This document shows positions 10,389 through 19,740 of a DNA stretch of 64,000 nucleotides, piece after piece. The position numbers and the translations under genes are program-made. Below the pieces are notes generated by a model. It was not told the origin of the DNA and did no database searches. It was given only the letters and a program-made list of their open reading frames with translations. The DNA is from Scytolyngbya sp. HA4215-MV1. GTDB lineage: Bacteria; Cyanobacteriota; Cyanobacteriia; Leptolyngbyales; Leptolyngbyaceae. The stretch is from NCBI GenBank assembly GCA_019359045.1, contig JAHHIA010000001.1:682001-746000 (forward strand). The letters are read 5' to 3'. Position 1 is the stretch's first letter; each line of letters begins with the position of its first letter.

Positions 10389-11288
10389 ATGACACAGAGC
10401 TTTCGCCCAATTCCTGAAAATCTAACCAGTGGTCTGGTTGCGATCGTGCCGAATATCTGGACGATCGAGGCGCAGGAGTGTGTTTGCTACCGCCCCCCGA
10501 TGCAGCCTCGCTATCCCTATACTCATCGGGCGATTGTCATTCGCCTCAACGACAACAGCCTGTTTGTCATCTCTCCAATTCATCTCACATCTGATCTTTG
10601 TGCTAGGATAAATGCCCTTGGAACGGTGAAATACATCGTTTCCCCCAATCACCTGCACCATCTACACATGGGAGATTGGAACCAGGCATATCCCGATGCC
10701 AAACTCTATGCCTCACCCCGGCTACCTTCCAAACGCAAAGATCTGACTTTCTACAAAACCTTGTCTACCAATACTCCTGAAGCAGAGTGGGCGGGTCAGA
10801 TTGATCAATGTGTTTTCGGAACTGGAAATGGGTGGTTCGATGAAATTGTCTTCTTTCACCGCGCATCAGGCACCGTCATTTTCACAGATCTGATTATGGA
10901 CTTTGACCCAGCTACTTTGTCACCGATCGCTCAGGTCACAACTCGGTGGAACCAGATGTATCAACACACACCTCGTGGAGTTCAACTCGCCCATACTTTG
11001 AACCGCCCAACTCTGCGAAATGCGCTCCAGACCATTCGAGCCTGGGAGCCTGAACGGGCGATCGTGGCTCATAGTCCCTGGTTATGCGTAGAGGGCAAAC
11101 ATCAGGTCGTAGACTTTTTGGATTCTGCTTTTGATTGGCTGAATCCAAAGTCTGCAATTGTTGAATCTGTGACAACGGGAGTACGTCTTCTAACTCTCCT
11201 TCTAATGGTCCTGCCGATTCATGCAGTCATTGTGTTGGTTGCCGACATCATCGCTCCGAGATTGATGAATCGGAGTGGAAGCAAATAA
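10389..11288 (+). CDS. DUF4336 protein (metallo-beta-lactamase-like fold)
   Basis: 299 residues. Members of DUF4336 resemble metallo-beta-lactamase fold proteins; here SPNHLHHLHMGDW (about 85-97) stands where the HxHxDH metal motif would be and is only partly conserved, so hydrolase activity is uncertain. VIFTDLIMDF follows the family pattern. A hydrophobic C-terminus (about 265-290) may be a membrane anchor. It begins just 28 bases beyond the IS1-like remnant, which may have displaced its original promoter. Confidence 0.8.
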   Translation: MTQSFRPIPENLTSGLVAIVPNIWTIEAQECVCYRPPMQPRYPYTHRAIVIRLNDNSLFVISPIHLTSDLCARINALGTVKYIVSPNHLHHLHMGDWNQAYPDAKLYASPRLPSKRKDLTFYKTLSTNTPEAEWAGQIDQCVFGTGNGWFDEIVFFHRASGTVIFTDLIMDFDPATLSPIAQVTTRWNQMYQHTPRGVQLAHTLNRPTLRNALQTIRAWEPERAIVAHSPWLCVEGKHQVVDFLDSAFDWLNPKSAIVESVTTGVRLLTLLLMVLPIHAVIVLVADIIAPRLMNRSGSK

Positions 11289-11425
11289 ACTTTAGCAGTT
11301 CCTAATCTCTCGCTGATTCAATTCACTGATCATCCACGGTCGTTGTCTCCACCCTAATTTTCGTTTGGCTATCGTCGAGAAAAGCAGTGTTATCTCTGTA
11401 AAGGCTGTGGAAAACAATTTGTTGC

Positions 11426-12904
11426 TCAATAATCTGGTGGCGATCGAAAGGCACCAATTACAGTGTCAATTTGTTGAGCGATCGCCAATAGCTCCATTTC
11501 TTTCCATCGCTTACCCACAATTTGCATTCCAATCGGTAATCCATGGCTGGTTTGTCCAATTGGAATCACAACTGCCGGATGTCCACTTAAGTTAAACGGC
11601 ATCGCATAGGCTCCATTTGCAATTCCATGTGGGTAGGATCGACCATCCACTTCTATCGCACTCCAGGCAGGACGATGGGTAAAGGCAGGCGTCGCTGCAA
11701 CGGGAGTGAGCCAGACATCCCAGGATTCTAACGCCGTATCGAGTTGAGCGATGAAGCGATCTCGCTCGGTCAATGCCTCAAAATATCCTTTCAAACTTGG
11801 ATTCAATAGTTCAGGCAATACGCGGCTAAAATCACCCAATGCTCGAAGTTTCTTATCTCCTTGAGTTGCTGTGCGAAAAATCAACTTAAGACTGCGCTGG
11901 AGATTGTAGCGATCAGCAGGCTGGGCATAACGGTTGATGTAAGCTGCGACTCTAGAGTAGAGATTAAAGATAGCGGACAAGTCAAAGTTTTCAGGCAACC
12001 AAGCGTGAACTTGAACACCAGACTGAGTTAACTTTTCAATCACCTGCTGCATTGCCGTCCGGATATCAGGAGCAATGGGAACCTCTACCCACTGCTCAGT
12101 CCAGGCAATTTTCAAATCATTCAATGACTTGCCAGAAGGATAATCCAAAGGAACGGGTGGCACATCTGGACGACGAGGATCGCCTCCTGCTATCAGTGAG
12201 AAGCAAAGACGGAGATCTTCGAGCGATCGCGCAAAGCATCCAACCGTCATCATTTGTCGCAGACAGTAAGGCATTCCGGGAACTTCAGGAATCATGCCTG
12301 TTGTCGAAATGCGGCGATCGGTCGGTTTCAAGCCGTAAACCCCACAGAAATGAGCCGGTTGACGCACGGAACCTGCAATATCATTTCCAATATCTAATGG
12401 CGATAATCCTGCTGCCACTGCGGCTGCACTACCACCTGAACTCCCTCCCGCTGTGTACTCGACATTCCAGGGATTGTTGACTCGCGGAAACAACGAATTG
12501 GTGCTTTGGTAATCGCCTGCCAGTTCTGCCATGTTGGTTTTCCCCAGGACGATCGCACCTGCGGCTTTGAGTCTGGCAACTGCCGTTGCATCCTGTTGAG
12601 GAATATAGTCTCTGAGGGGAATGTAGCCTGCGGTGGTACGGAGTCCAGCCGTCTCAAAAATGTCTTTGATGGTCACAGGAACGCCATGCAAGGCACCCCA
12701 GTTCTCGCCTTTCGCTAGTGCTTCATCTGCTTGTTTGGCGCGAAGACGAGCGTTTGCCTCATCAAGGGTGCAAATGGCGTTGAGTTTGGAGTTGTGTTGG
12801 GCAATTTGCTTCAGGTGAGCGTCTAAGAGTTCGATCGCAGAGAGTTGGCGATCGCGAATCATCTGAGCCAGTGCAACCGCTGACCTGAACACAAGAGCGC
12901 TCAT
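11426..12904 (-). CDS. Amidase signature family hydrolase
   Basis: Predicted cytoplasmic amidase using the Ser-cisSer-Lys triad: VTIKDIFET (Lys near 80), AGGSSGGSAAAVAAG (cis-Ser near 155) and IGNDIAGSVRQPAHFCGVYGLKP (nucleophile Ser near 180). 492 residues, normal. The substrate is unknown; the GatA role is unlikely because this is a lone gene with a divergent TetR regulator (12998) and a shared palindromic operator between them. The start at 12904 gives the normal N-terminus (ALAQMIRDRQLSAIELL). Confidence 0.9.
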   Translation of the reverse strand: MSALVFRSAVALAQMIRDRQLSAIELLDAHLKQIAQHNSKLNAICTLDEANARLRAKQADEALAKGENWGALHGVPVTIKDIFETAGLRTTAGYIPLRDYIPQQDATAVARLKAAGAIVLGKTNMAELAGDYQSTNSLFPRVNNPWNVEYTAGGSSGGSAAAVAAGLSPLDIGNDIAGSVRQPAHFCGVYGLKPTDRRISTTGMIPEVPGMPYCLRQMMTVGCFARSLEDLRLCFSLIAGGDPRRPDVPPVPLDYPSGKSLNDLKIAWTEQWVEVPIAPDIRTAMQQVIEKLTQSGVQVHAWLPENFDLSAIFNLYSRVAAYINRYAQPADRYNLQRSLKLIFRTATQGDKKLRALGDFSRVLPELLNPSLKGYFEALTERDRFIAQLDTALESWDVWLTPVAATPAFTHRPAWSAIEVDGRSYPHGIANGAYAMPFNLSGHPAVVIPIGQTSHGLPIGMQIVGKRWKEMELLAIAQQIDTVIGAFRSPPDY

Positions 12905-12944
12905 GGCATTCCCTCAAATGGGTGTTAAGGTAAATCATATCCTA

Positions 12945-12969
12945 ATTTAGTTAATATCGTTAACTAAAT
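12945..12969. promoter_or_regulatory. Palindromic operator, amidase/TetR intergenic region
   Basis: Inverted repeat ATTTAGTTAA-5 nt-TTAACTAAAT with perfect 10-bp arms, centred between the divergent amidase and TetR genes. Form and position are what is expected of the binding site of the TetR protein encoded at 12998; binding is inferred. Confidence 0.75.
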
Positions 12970-12997
12970 TTATATTGCTCCCCTGGTATGACTATTT

Positions 12998-13591
12998 ATG
13001 GGTCGTCCAACAAAAGAGAATTCACTGACTAAACAGGATGTGATTGCCGCTGCGATCGTCTGTCTTGACCAGAAGGGCGAATCTGCCCTAGGCGTGAATC
13101 GCGTAGCACGAGAACTCAACATCAAACCTCCCGCTATCTACAAGCATTTAGAGGGCAATGCCGGACTTCAGCGGGCTGTGGCTCTAGCCGTTTGGAGACA
13201 GTATTTAACCGAGTGTCAGCAGCAAACCAATGGCATTACAGACTCACAAGAATTGTTTCGTGTGAGTGCGCGGGCGACTCGAAATTTTGCGCGATCGCAT
13301 CCTGCACGTTACAGGGTCATGATGCATTATCAAATGCGACCAACTGACCCAGAAGAAGCGGAGGTGATGCAAGATGCACTAAAGTTCTTTCAAACTTCTT
13401 TGCATCTTCAAGGCTTGAACCATGATGCTCTCATTGATGTGATGCGAATGGTGAATGCAGCAATTTATGGCTTTATTATGCGAGAACAAGCCGAGCTAAT
13501 GACCATCGATCGTTCCACAGACGAAAGCTATGAAGTGATGCTGGATGCGTTGTTGGTGGCGATCGCACATGTTAAACAGATGAGCCTATAG
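12998..13591 (+). CDS. TetR-family regulator
   Basis: 197 residues with an N-terminal HTH (ALGVNRVARELNIKPPAIYKHLEG, about 27-50) and a C-terminal WHG-type ligand domain. Divergent from the amidase and convergent with the Rieske gene, whose 3' end overlaps it by 6 bases. It probably represses the amidase and itself through the palindrome at 12945. Confidence 0.9.
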   Translation: MGRPTKENSLTKQDVIAAAIVCLDQKGESALGVNRVARELNIKPPAIYKHLEGNAGLQRAVALAVWRQYLTECQQQTNGITDSQELFRVSARATRNFARSHPARYRVMMHYQMRPTDPEEAEVMQDALKFFQTSLHLQGLNHDALIDVMRMVNAAIYGFIMREQAELMTIDRSTDESYEVMLDALLVAIAHVKQMSL

Positions 13592-14587
13592 TTGTGGCAA
13601 AACAGCACTTTTCATGCTTGGAAACTGTTCAAAATTCCGGCGAACCCAATCCATACCCACTTCGTTATTTAATTTGATTCGTTGGGGCGTGTTGGGATAG
13701 ATCCGGCTGAGAATCCTGGCATCCTGCTCTACAACAACATCAATCAACTTCAGTAAATTTCTCTTGAGTAAATGAGCAATTGGAGAGCGTGCCTGCATAT
13801 ACATCAGCACAAATACACGCGATCGCTCCACAGTCTCAGGTAGATAAAAATGGCATTCCTTCAAACTCAAAAGTTGATTGTCGCCATGCATCACACCCAT
13901 GAATGGGAAGTAGTTCTCTAAATGCGCTTCTAAAATCTTGGGTAATGCGAGTTGAGCTGGATTTTTGAGGATTTCACGCCAGGTCGGTTGTTTCCTGGGT
14001 TGCGCCAGATAAGCGTGAGAATGTAAACCCTCATCAATAAACTGCTTGACCTGCACTTCCTCAATCTCAAATAGCTCTCGATGTGTACCATTTTGATGAT
14101 TGTAGTCGTGCATGTTCAGCAACAAACTCAAAATATCCGTCGGTATGCTGCGATCGCCTGTTACGCCAATAAATTTGTACTCGGATGCGATCGTGCGCAT
14201 CAAATCGGGAATGGCAAACTTCGGCTCATACCCCCCATAGGTCCAGATCAAATCTCCTTGAATGACCAATTTAAGCGGTGACAGCAAGGATTTCGTTGGT
14301 TTATTAGAACCGGGTAGTACCGTGCAACCCTTATGATCGAACTCCAAAGCATGAAACGGGCAGGCAATGGTACTGGTGCCATCGGATTGAGTAACGCACC
14401 ATCCCTCTGAAAGCATGGCTCCCATGTGAGGACAAGCGTTAGGGAGGGCAGTAATTGCGCCCTGGCGATCTTGCCAGAGAACATAATCCTGACCCAGTAA
14501 AGAAAACTTTCGCGGCTGATTCGGTTTCAACATAGAGCGATGCGCCAACAGCCACGGAGACCCTTGTAATTGCTCCATAACTCTCAA
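13586..14587 (-). CDS. Rieske non-haem iron oxygenase
   Basis: 333 residues. N-terminal Rieske [2Fe-2S] site CPHMGAMLSEG..CPFHALEF (about 53-75) and a catalytic-domain mononuclear iron motif HDYNHQNGTH (Asp, His-x4-His, about 160-170). Architecture of ring-hydroxylating or demethylating monooxygenases. No reductase partner is nearby. A 20-bp palindrome lies immediately upstream and a TetR gene (14700) diverges, so it is likely inducible by its substrate or a related aromatic; the substrate is unknown. Confidence 0.88.
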   Translation of the reverse strand: MRVMEQLQGSPWLLAHRSMLKPNQPRKFSLLGQDYVLWQDRQGAITALPNACPHMGAMLSEGWCVTQSDGTSTIACPFHALEFDHKGCTVLPGSNKPTKSLLSPLKLVIQGDLIWTYGGYEPKFAIPDLMRTIASEYKFIGVTGDRSIPTDILSLLLNMHDYNHQNGTHRELFEIEEVQVKQFIDEGLHSHAYLAQPRKQPTWREILKNPAQLALPKILEAHLENYFPFMGVMHGDNQLLSLKECHFYLPETVERSRVFVLMYMQARSPIAHLLKRNLLKLIDVVVEQDARILSRIYPNTPQRIKLNNEVGMDWVRRNFEQFPSMKSAVLPQL

Positions 14588-14594
14588 TCCTTAA

Positions 14595-14614
14595 CTTACT
14601 AATTAATTAGTAAG
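14595..14614. promoter_or_regulatory. Perfect 20-bp palindrome (TetR-type operator)
   Basis: CTTACTAATTAATTAGTAAG is a perfect palindrome, starting 8 bases before the Rieske start codon and about 85 bases before the divergent TetR gene. It very probably is the operator of that TetR protein; repression of the Rieske gene is inferred. Confidence 0.8.
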
Positions 14615-14699
14615 TCTATCAAGAGCCTATTGGTTCGTCAATTTGGAGATACCTGGTCTCTGCTAAGATGGCTTTGAACCGATAGCCATAATCAGGGTT

Positions 14700-15347
14700 G
14701 TGAGTCGTTCAGGAAAGCGAACAGCAAAGTCAGTGCGCCCGGTGCGGGATGCGGAGGTAACACAGCAGCAAATTTTGGATGCTGCCGAGCAGGAGTTTGC
14801 CCATCATGGCTTGAAAGGCTCACGGATGAGTGCGATCGCTCAAGCGGCTCAGGTCACATCGGCAACCTTACATTACTACTTTGAGACCAAGGAAAATCTC
14901 TACAAAGCTGTTCTCCAGCGTCCTGTAGACGAAGTTCAAGAAATCCTGAAACAACAAAATTTTGATGCTCTATCTCCCGAAGAGGCGTTAAAGCAAATCA
15001 TTCGCATTGCGATCGCCAACGAAGCGGCAAATCCTCAGCGACAAATGCTCTGGTTTCAGGAATCGAGCCAAAATCAGGGGGCGTTTTTCAAAGAATGTAA
15101 CGTGTTAACCCTGCACGAATATCTCTTGAACGTGTTAGAGCGTGGTATCGCAGAGGGCTATTTCCGCCCGCTCAAGCCATTCCTGTCGTTGACCCACATC
15201 TTAAGTGTTTGTTGGTTTTACTTCACGATTCATGAGAATTGGAAGCATCTCACCCCAGAGATCGATCGCCTCAGTCCAGAGATGGTCGAAGAACACACCG
15301 AAGAAGCGATCGCATTTATTCTGGCAGCCATTCAGAAAAGGAATTAG
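14700..15347 (+). CDS. TetR-family regulator
   Basis: 215 residues, GTG start. HTH near 40-62 (RMSAIAQAAQVTSATLHYYFETKENLY) and a C-terminal YfiR/RutR-like domain. Arginine-rich N-terminus (SRSGKRTAKSVRPVRD). Divergent from the Rieske oxygenase gene with a 20-bp palindrome in between, its likely target. Confidence 0.88.
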   Translation: MSRSGKRTAKSVRPVRDAEVTQQQILDAAEQEFAHHGLKGSRMSAIAQAAQVTSATLHYYFETKENLYKAVLQRPVDEVQEILKQQNFDALSPEEALKQIIRIAIANEAANPQRQMLWFQESSQNQGAFFKECNVLTLHEYLLNVLERGIAEGYFRPLKPFLSLTHILSVCWFYFTIHENWKHLTPEIDRLSPEMVEEHTEEAIAFILAAIQKRN

Positions 15348-15363
15348 ATCATTGAAGAACTAA

Positions 15364-15942
15364 TTATGCTTGTAAAGCATGAATATGTTGATGCACAAGA
15401 TACCGCTGCTGCTGTGCTGAAAACTGATCAGGACAGATCACAACTCCAGTACCAATGCCATCCACTAGAGCGATGAGTGCATTCGCTTCAAGAGTCAGAT
15501 CTAAATCGGCTCGAATCAGCTTAGCTACCTGTAAATCGGCTAACTCCTGATAGAGGATTTGCCGGATGAGATCGTAGCGTTTTTGATGCTGCTGAATCAG
15601 GCGATCGCGCCCGATCGAATAGCCCAAAAATGCAATCCACACTTTCCAGTCATCTCTGTCACTGTCTGTTAGAGGTAGAGCCGCAGCAATCATTTGTTCT
15701 AATCGGTTAATGCCTTGTTGCCCCTTAGCACACGCTCTCATGGACTCTAAAGTGGACTCAACCACCTGCTCCAACGCAAACAAAATGAGTTCTTCTTTAT
15801 CCCGAAAGTAGTGCGTAACCACGCCAGTGGAAGAACCCAGTTCTTGCGCGATCGCCCGCATACTGGTGCGATCCAAGCCTTCTCGAACAATCACTCGCCA
15901 CGCCGCTTGCGCCACTTCAAGGCGGCGATCGTCATACCCCAT
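15364..15942 (-). CDS. TetR-family regulator (BetI-like)
   Basis: I choose the ATG at 15942 (MGYDDRRLEVAQAAWRV) because GAGGAAGG lies just before it; an in-frame ATG at 15969 is also possible. HTH TSMRAIAQELGSSTGVVTHYFRDKEELI is followed by a BetI-like C-terminal domain. Divergent from a GNAT acetyltransferase, with two inverted repeats between them, so it likely controls that gene and itself. Confidence 0.88.
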   Translation of the reverse strand: MGYDDRRLEVAQAAWRVIVREGLDRTSMRAIAQELGSSTGVVTHYFRDKEELILFALEQVVESTLESMRACAKGQQGINRLEQMIAAALPLTDSDRDDWKVWIAFLGYSIGRDRLIQQHQKRYDLIRQILYQELADLQVAKLIRADLDLTLEANALIALVDGIGTGVVICPDQFSAQQQRYLVHQHIHALQA

Positions 15943-15990
15943 AGCCTTCCTCAGTTCGCAGCGATACACCGTATCTCTCTTGACTTACAT

Positions 15991-16032
15991 CATAACAGTT
16001 GTTATGCTTCAAAAAACATAACAACTGTTGTC
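15991..16032. promoter_or_regulatory. Two TetR-type operators
   Basis: CATAACA-GT-TGTTATG at 15991-16006 (perfect arms) and CATAACA-AC-TGTTGTC at 16017-16032 (one mismatch), spaced 26 bp centre to centre, between divergent TetR and GNAT genes. Confidence 0.8.
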
Positions 16033-16044
16033 ATTTTTGTCCTT

Positions 16045-16539
16045 ATGATTAGACTGAGCCAGCCCAATGACATCGCAGCAATCTTGTCCATTGCTGAAGC
16101 GATCGGGTTTCAGCCAGGTGAACTGGAGGTCGTGAATGAACTGCTGACTGGGTATTTCGCTAATGGCAACGGTCATAATTCTTTGCAAAACAGCAACGCT
16201 GAAAGATTTTGGCTCACGAATCACCAAGACAATGGTGAAATCATTGGAGTGGCTTACTGTGAACCGGAGCGCATGACGGATCAGACCTGGAATTTGCAAC
16301 TGATTGCAATTCACCCCAACCATCAAGGACAGGGACACGGTGGCAAGCTATTGCGTCATGTCGAAGAAATGTTGAAAGCGCATGGTGGACGAATGCTACT
16401 GGTGGAAACGTTAGCGAGTTTCGACCTAGCGCAAGCATTTTACAAAAAGTATGGCTATGAGGAAGAGGCACGGATTCGTGACTTCTATGCAGCAGGTGAC
16501 GATAAGATTGTGTTTCGTAAAGTGTTGTCAGTAGGGTAG
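16045..16539 (+). CDS. GNAT-family N-acetyltransferase
   Basis: 164 residues. Acetyl-CoA binding motif A is clear (LQLIAIHPNHQGQGHGGKLLRHVEE, about 92-115) and motif B follows (FDLAQAFYKKYGYEEEARIRDFY). RimI-like single domain; the acceptor is unknown. I start at 16045, just after the operators. Regulation by the divergent TetR protein is likely. Confidence 0.9.
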   Translation: MIRLSQPNDIAAILSIAEAIGFQPGELEVVNELLTGYFANGNGHNSLQNSNAERFWLTNHQDNGEIIGVAYCEPERMTDQTWNLQLIAIHPNHQGQGHGGKLLRHVEEMLKAHGGRMLLVETLASFDLAQAFYKKYGYEEEARIRDFYAAGDDKIVFRKVLSVG

Positions 16540-16592
16540 AAATCACGAATTGTGAATTTCGAGCGGTCAATAGGTAGGGAACTTAGGGAAAC

Positions 16593-17804
16593 TTAGCTGC
16601 TTTTAGGGCGATCGCGGGTTTGAGCCAAAAACGAAACGAAAGCAGTACCTAACATGGTGCTACCTGCTAACACAAACAGACCTGTCAAATTAACATCGAG
16701 CAATGCGCCAGAAATTGCCTGAGAGAACGGATCAAGGGCAACTGCGGCAAACATAACTAAACTCATCATCCGACCCTGCATCGAAATCGCGGTTTCTTGC
16801 TGTAACCAGGTGAGTGCCAGAACACCAACCAATCCGCCTCCAATCCCCATCAAGAGAATGATCAGGGCAGCCATCCAGGGTTGGCTGGCAAACCCAAGGG
16901 CGATGAGTCCAACCCCCAGTACACCAGCCAGCAGCAGCAGTGGAGTTTTAAGCTGCTTAATGGCATGCAGTTGGCTGGCGAGCCAGACTCCTAATAATGC
17001 ACCAATGCCGTAAGCGGACTGTAAGTAACCAAAGGTTGTCGCATTGCTGCCCAAGCGAACTGTGACAAGTTCGGCAACGCCAACCACAATCGGTCCTAAA
17101 ACGGCAAAATTAATCATGGCAATCAGCAGTAAACTGATCCGAATTGCCTGATGATTCCAGGCGTAGCGCAGTCCTTCTAAGATGCCTTCAGTCAAGCTGT
17201 GAGATTTTAACGAAGGAATGACTTTGCTAGAACAGATTCTCACCCGATAAAGACATCCTGCGCCTATTGCAAATAAAGCGGTATCCAAGCCAAAGGCGGT
17301 GGTTAGACCAAAAGCACCGATCGCCAATCCTGCGATCGCTGGCCCCATCACATTGCTAATCTGCTCACTTCCCTGCATCCAGGCATTAGCTTGCCCTAGC
17401 TGGGATTTGCGAACGATGCGTGGTAACAAGGCAAGAATGGCAGGATAGAGAAAAGCTTCTGAAATGCCGAATAGCCCAGAAATAACGATGATCGTATAAA
17501 GCTGAAAGCTGTTCCATAGCAGCAGCAAGGTCAGTACTCCAACCAGAATGGTATTGGCAATGGTGGAGATCGCTGCAATGACATTGGGAGGCAGGCGATC
17601 GCTGATGACTCCTCCAACTAACAGGAACAAACCACGAGGAATTGCGGCTGCCATCAATACCGTTCCCAGAGCGATTCCTGATCGTGTTGTTTGCAGAATC
17701 AACCAGGTTAAGGCAACAATCCAAAACTGAGCAGCGCAGAAGATCAAGGTTTGTCCGACCCAGAGCCAGCGAAAATTGCGATGTTTAAGAAAAGAATTGT
17801 ACAT
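16593..17804 (-). CDS. MFS transporter
   Basis: 403 residues with about 12 membrane segments and the MFS loop RLPPNVIAAISTI. I start at MYNSFLKHRNFRWLWVGQT (17804); longer frames run into the upstream Coq4-like gene, whose stop is 8 bases away, so the two are probably co-transcribed. Resembles the enterobactin-exporter-like/DUF894 MFS group. Substrate unknown. Confidence 0.85.
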   Translation of the reverse strand: MYNSFLKHRNFRWLWVGQTLIFCAAQFWIVALTWLILQTTRSGIALGTVLMAAAIPRGLFLLVGGVISDRLPPNVIAAISTIANTILVGVLTLLLLWNSFQLYTIIVISGLFGISEAFLYPAILALLPRIVRKSQLGQANAWMQGSEQISNVMGPAIAGLAIGAFGLTTAFGLDTALFAIGAGCLYRVRICSSKVIPSLKSHSLTEGILEGLRYAWNHQAIRISLLLIAMINFAVLGPIVVGVAELVTVRLGSNATTFGYLQSAYGIGALLGVWLASQLHAIKQLKTPLLLLAGVLGVGLIALGFASQPWMAALIILLMGIGGGLVGVLALTWLQQETAISMQGRMMSLVMFAAVALDPFSQAISGALLDVNLTGLFVLAGSTMLGTAFVSFLAQTRDRPKSS

Positions 17805-17812
17805 CCTGGCAA

Positions 17813-18547
17813 TTACTGATGCTGAATCGGTTGAATATTTAACTCCGCCTGCCATTGAGTCAAAGGTTTCTCCCACCCTTCTTCCCACTTCTGGGCAAAA
17901 AGGGATTTAGCCGCTTTACCCATTGCAAATCCCTGAGCAATCGCCGCCAACAACTGGGGCAACATTTCTGGCTCCTTCAACGTGATAGAGATTAGACTAT
18001 TTGCAACCAACAGGGTTGCCAGTGGGTAGGGAAATTGGGGCAAATGGAATGCCTGTAAACCAATTTCACCGACTACAGAAGTGTCAAATCCAGTGATGAT
18101 ATGCCAGAGATCATGGGTCTGACTCAGCCGTAACTCAACATATTCGGCATCCGATTTTGCGGTCATGCCAGCATGGAGATTGGGATCAAATCCCGTTTTC
18201 TTCATCTGGGCCGCGTAAATGTATCCCAAAGAATCGGCAGGCAAGGTCAGTAAAGCATCCAGGTCATGGGCAGGCGGAATGTAGCGATCGCGGATCAGGG
18301 CAGCACAAGCCGGATCTTGGTTGAGATGGTGAGCCAACCGATCGTAGGCAGGAGTTTCCAGCAAACCATAAGTTAATTCACCCACTGTTTCCAGGCTATT
18401 GTCTCCCAACAGCATTGAGGTAAAGGACTTAACGATCAACAACTTTGACAGAACTGATTTCATCCCCTGGAGAATGGGATTCTGCGGTTGCTGCTGAGTA
18501 GGAGCGATCGCAGATTGATGGGACATAGTTGAATTAAACAGTTGCAT
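17813..18547 (-). CDS. Coq4-family protein
   Basis: 244 residues with the metal-binding signature of Coq4, H-D-x2-H-x11-E (HDLWHIITGFDTSVVGE, about 143-160). In eukaryotes and proteobacteria Coq4 works in ubiquinone synthesis. Cyanobacteria generally make plastoquinone, so the role here is open. Linked to a downstream MFS gene at 8-bp spacing. Confidence 0.85.
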   Translation of the reverse strand: MQLFNSTMSHQSAIAPTQQQPQNPILQGMKSVLSKLLIVKSFTSMLLGDNSLETVGELTYGLLETPAYDRLAHHLNQDPACAALIRDRYIPPAHDLDALLTLPADSLGYIYAAQMKKTGFDPNLHAGMTAKSDAEYVELRLSQTHDLWHIITGFDTSVVGEIGLQAFHLPQFPYPLATLLVANSLISITLKEPEMLPQLLAAIAQGFAMGKAAKSLFAQKWEEGWEKPLTQWQAELNIQPIQHQ

Positions 18548-18612
18548 AGGAAATTACTCCAAAAGAGCTTAAACATTGACCAATTGAATACACCAAAGAC
18601 ACTCGAAGACTT

Positions 18613-18831
18613 CTACCAGAGCAAGTCATTGAGCAATTCATAAACGCTGACAAAATTAATTCGGCTGATTGCTTGCATGTAGCGAATTTGTTCATAGGTG
18701 CGCTGTGCCTTAGACGAAGTAAGCAGCTTGATGGGCGCGATCGCCAGCGTCAACCAGGGAGAAGCTTTGTAGCGTAAAAATCGCAATCCAATGTAACCAC
18801 ACTGAATCAAACAAAGGAAACTCATAAACAA
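18613..18831 (-). CDS. Hypothetical fragment
   Basis: An open stretch of about 72 residues, partly hydrophobic (FMSFLCLIQCGYIGLRFL), that continues upstream in frame without an ATG and is interrupted by a stop near 18995. It follows a fragment of an NTF2-like gene in another frame. I do not recognise it; it may be remnant DNA. Confidence 0.3.
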   Translation of the reverse strand: MFMSFLCLIQCGYIGLRFLRYKASPWLTLAIAPIKLLTSSKAQRTYEQIRYMQAISRINFVSVYELLNDLLW

Positions 18832-18857
18832 CTTCCGCCAATCGAAGAATCCAACCT

Positions 18858-18980
18858 TTAAGTATTCGGAGTGAGAAGCAGCGAACTCAATAAAGACGCA
18901 CTGCCATCGCCGACTATAGCCACGATCGCAGTACGGACATTCGGATGCGGTAGGGTTTGCAAATCCAGACTCATCGCCAT
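18858..18980 (-). pseudogene. NTF2/SnoaL-like gene remnant
   Basis: Only the first 40 residues remain (MAMSLDLQTLPHPNVRTAIVAI then GDGSA), matching the start of small NTF2-like proteins, followed by a stop. The rest of the domain is absent, so the gene is truncated. It lies divergent to the TetR gene at 19108 and next to its operators, so it may once have been its target. Confidence 0.5.
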
Positions 18981-19002
18981 TTCTCCGGGCTAAAACAGAT
19001 TA

Positions 19003-19081
19003 AAATGTGAGTAATACTCACATTTATAAAATATGAGAGTTGCTCATGTTTTGTCAAGAAAAATGTGAGTAATGCTCACTT
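19003..19081. promoter_or_regulatory. Three TetR-type operators
   Basis: Perfect palindrome AAATGTGAGTA-A-TACTCACATTT at 19003-19025, a weaker copy ATGAG..CTCAT at about 19032-19046, and AAATGTGAGTAATGCTCACTT at 19061-19081, directly before the TetR gene at 19108. Likely autoregulatory sites. Confidence 0.8.
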
Positions 19082-19107
19082 ATGTCTGAAGAGAAGAAAC
19101 GGAACCG

Positions 19108-19740
19108 ATGGCTGAAAATTCATCAAGCCCTACGGGAATGCGGCGCAAACCCCGGCAAGCTCGGAGTCAGGAGCGAGTCAACCGTATCCTGGATGTGGCA
19201 GAAGCCCTGTTTATTGCAGAAGGCTATAACGCGACTACAACGAATGAGATCGCCACTCGTGCCAATGTGCCGATCGGGTCGCTGTATCAGTTTTTCCCAG
19301 ACAAGGCCGCAATTCTGAAAGCACTGGCGGTTCGCTACGGAGAGCTACTCCATCAACGGTTAGATATTTTCAACCATGCAGAACTGGCAAAACTACCGCT
19401 CCCCGCCTATGTAGACCAGTTGATTGATGTTTCTGATCAATTCTTCTCTGAGCATCCGGGCTACTACGCCATTTTTATGGAAGTACAGGGAACGATGCCT
19501 GAACTGGAAGAAATTGAAGAGGCTACCGATGCGTTGTTAATTCGAGATTTTGCGACGTCTCTTACTCAGCGTGGGCTAGATCAATCTGACTGTGAAGCGA
19601 TCGCCTTTGTGTTGGTCAAAGCGATCGGCACTTTGCTGTGGCTCTCTTTGAGTCAGGAAAAAGCCTTTCGTCAACGACTTGTGGCAGAAACCAAACGGCT
19701 CACCCTCAGCTATCTGCAAAGCTATGTTCAGGGAACTTGA
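19108..19740 (+). CDS. TetR-family regulator
   Basis: 210 residues: basic N-terminus (RRKPRQARSQERVNRILD), HTH TTTNEIATRANVPIGSLYQFFPDKAAIL (about 41-68) and a large C-terminal ligand domain. Its promoter carries three palindromes. The 3' end overlaps the convergent glycosyltransferase gene by 35 bases. Confidence 0.9.
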   Translation: MAENSSSPTGMRRKPRQARSQERVNRILDVAEALFIAEGYNATTTNEIATRANVPIGSLYQFFPDKAAILKALAVRYGELLHQRLDIFNHAELAKLPLPAYVDQLIDVSDQFFSEHPGYYAIFMEVQGTMPELEEIEEATDALLIRDFATSLTQRGLDQSDCEAIAFVLVKAIGTLLWLSLSQEKAFRQRLVAETKRLTLSYLQSYVQGT

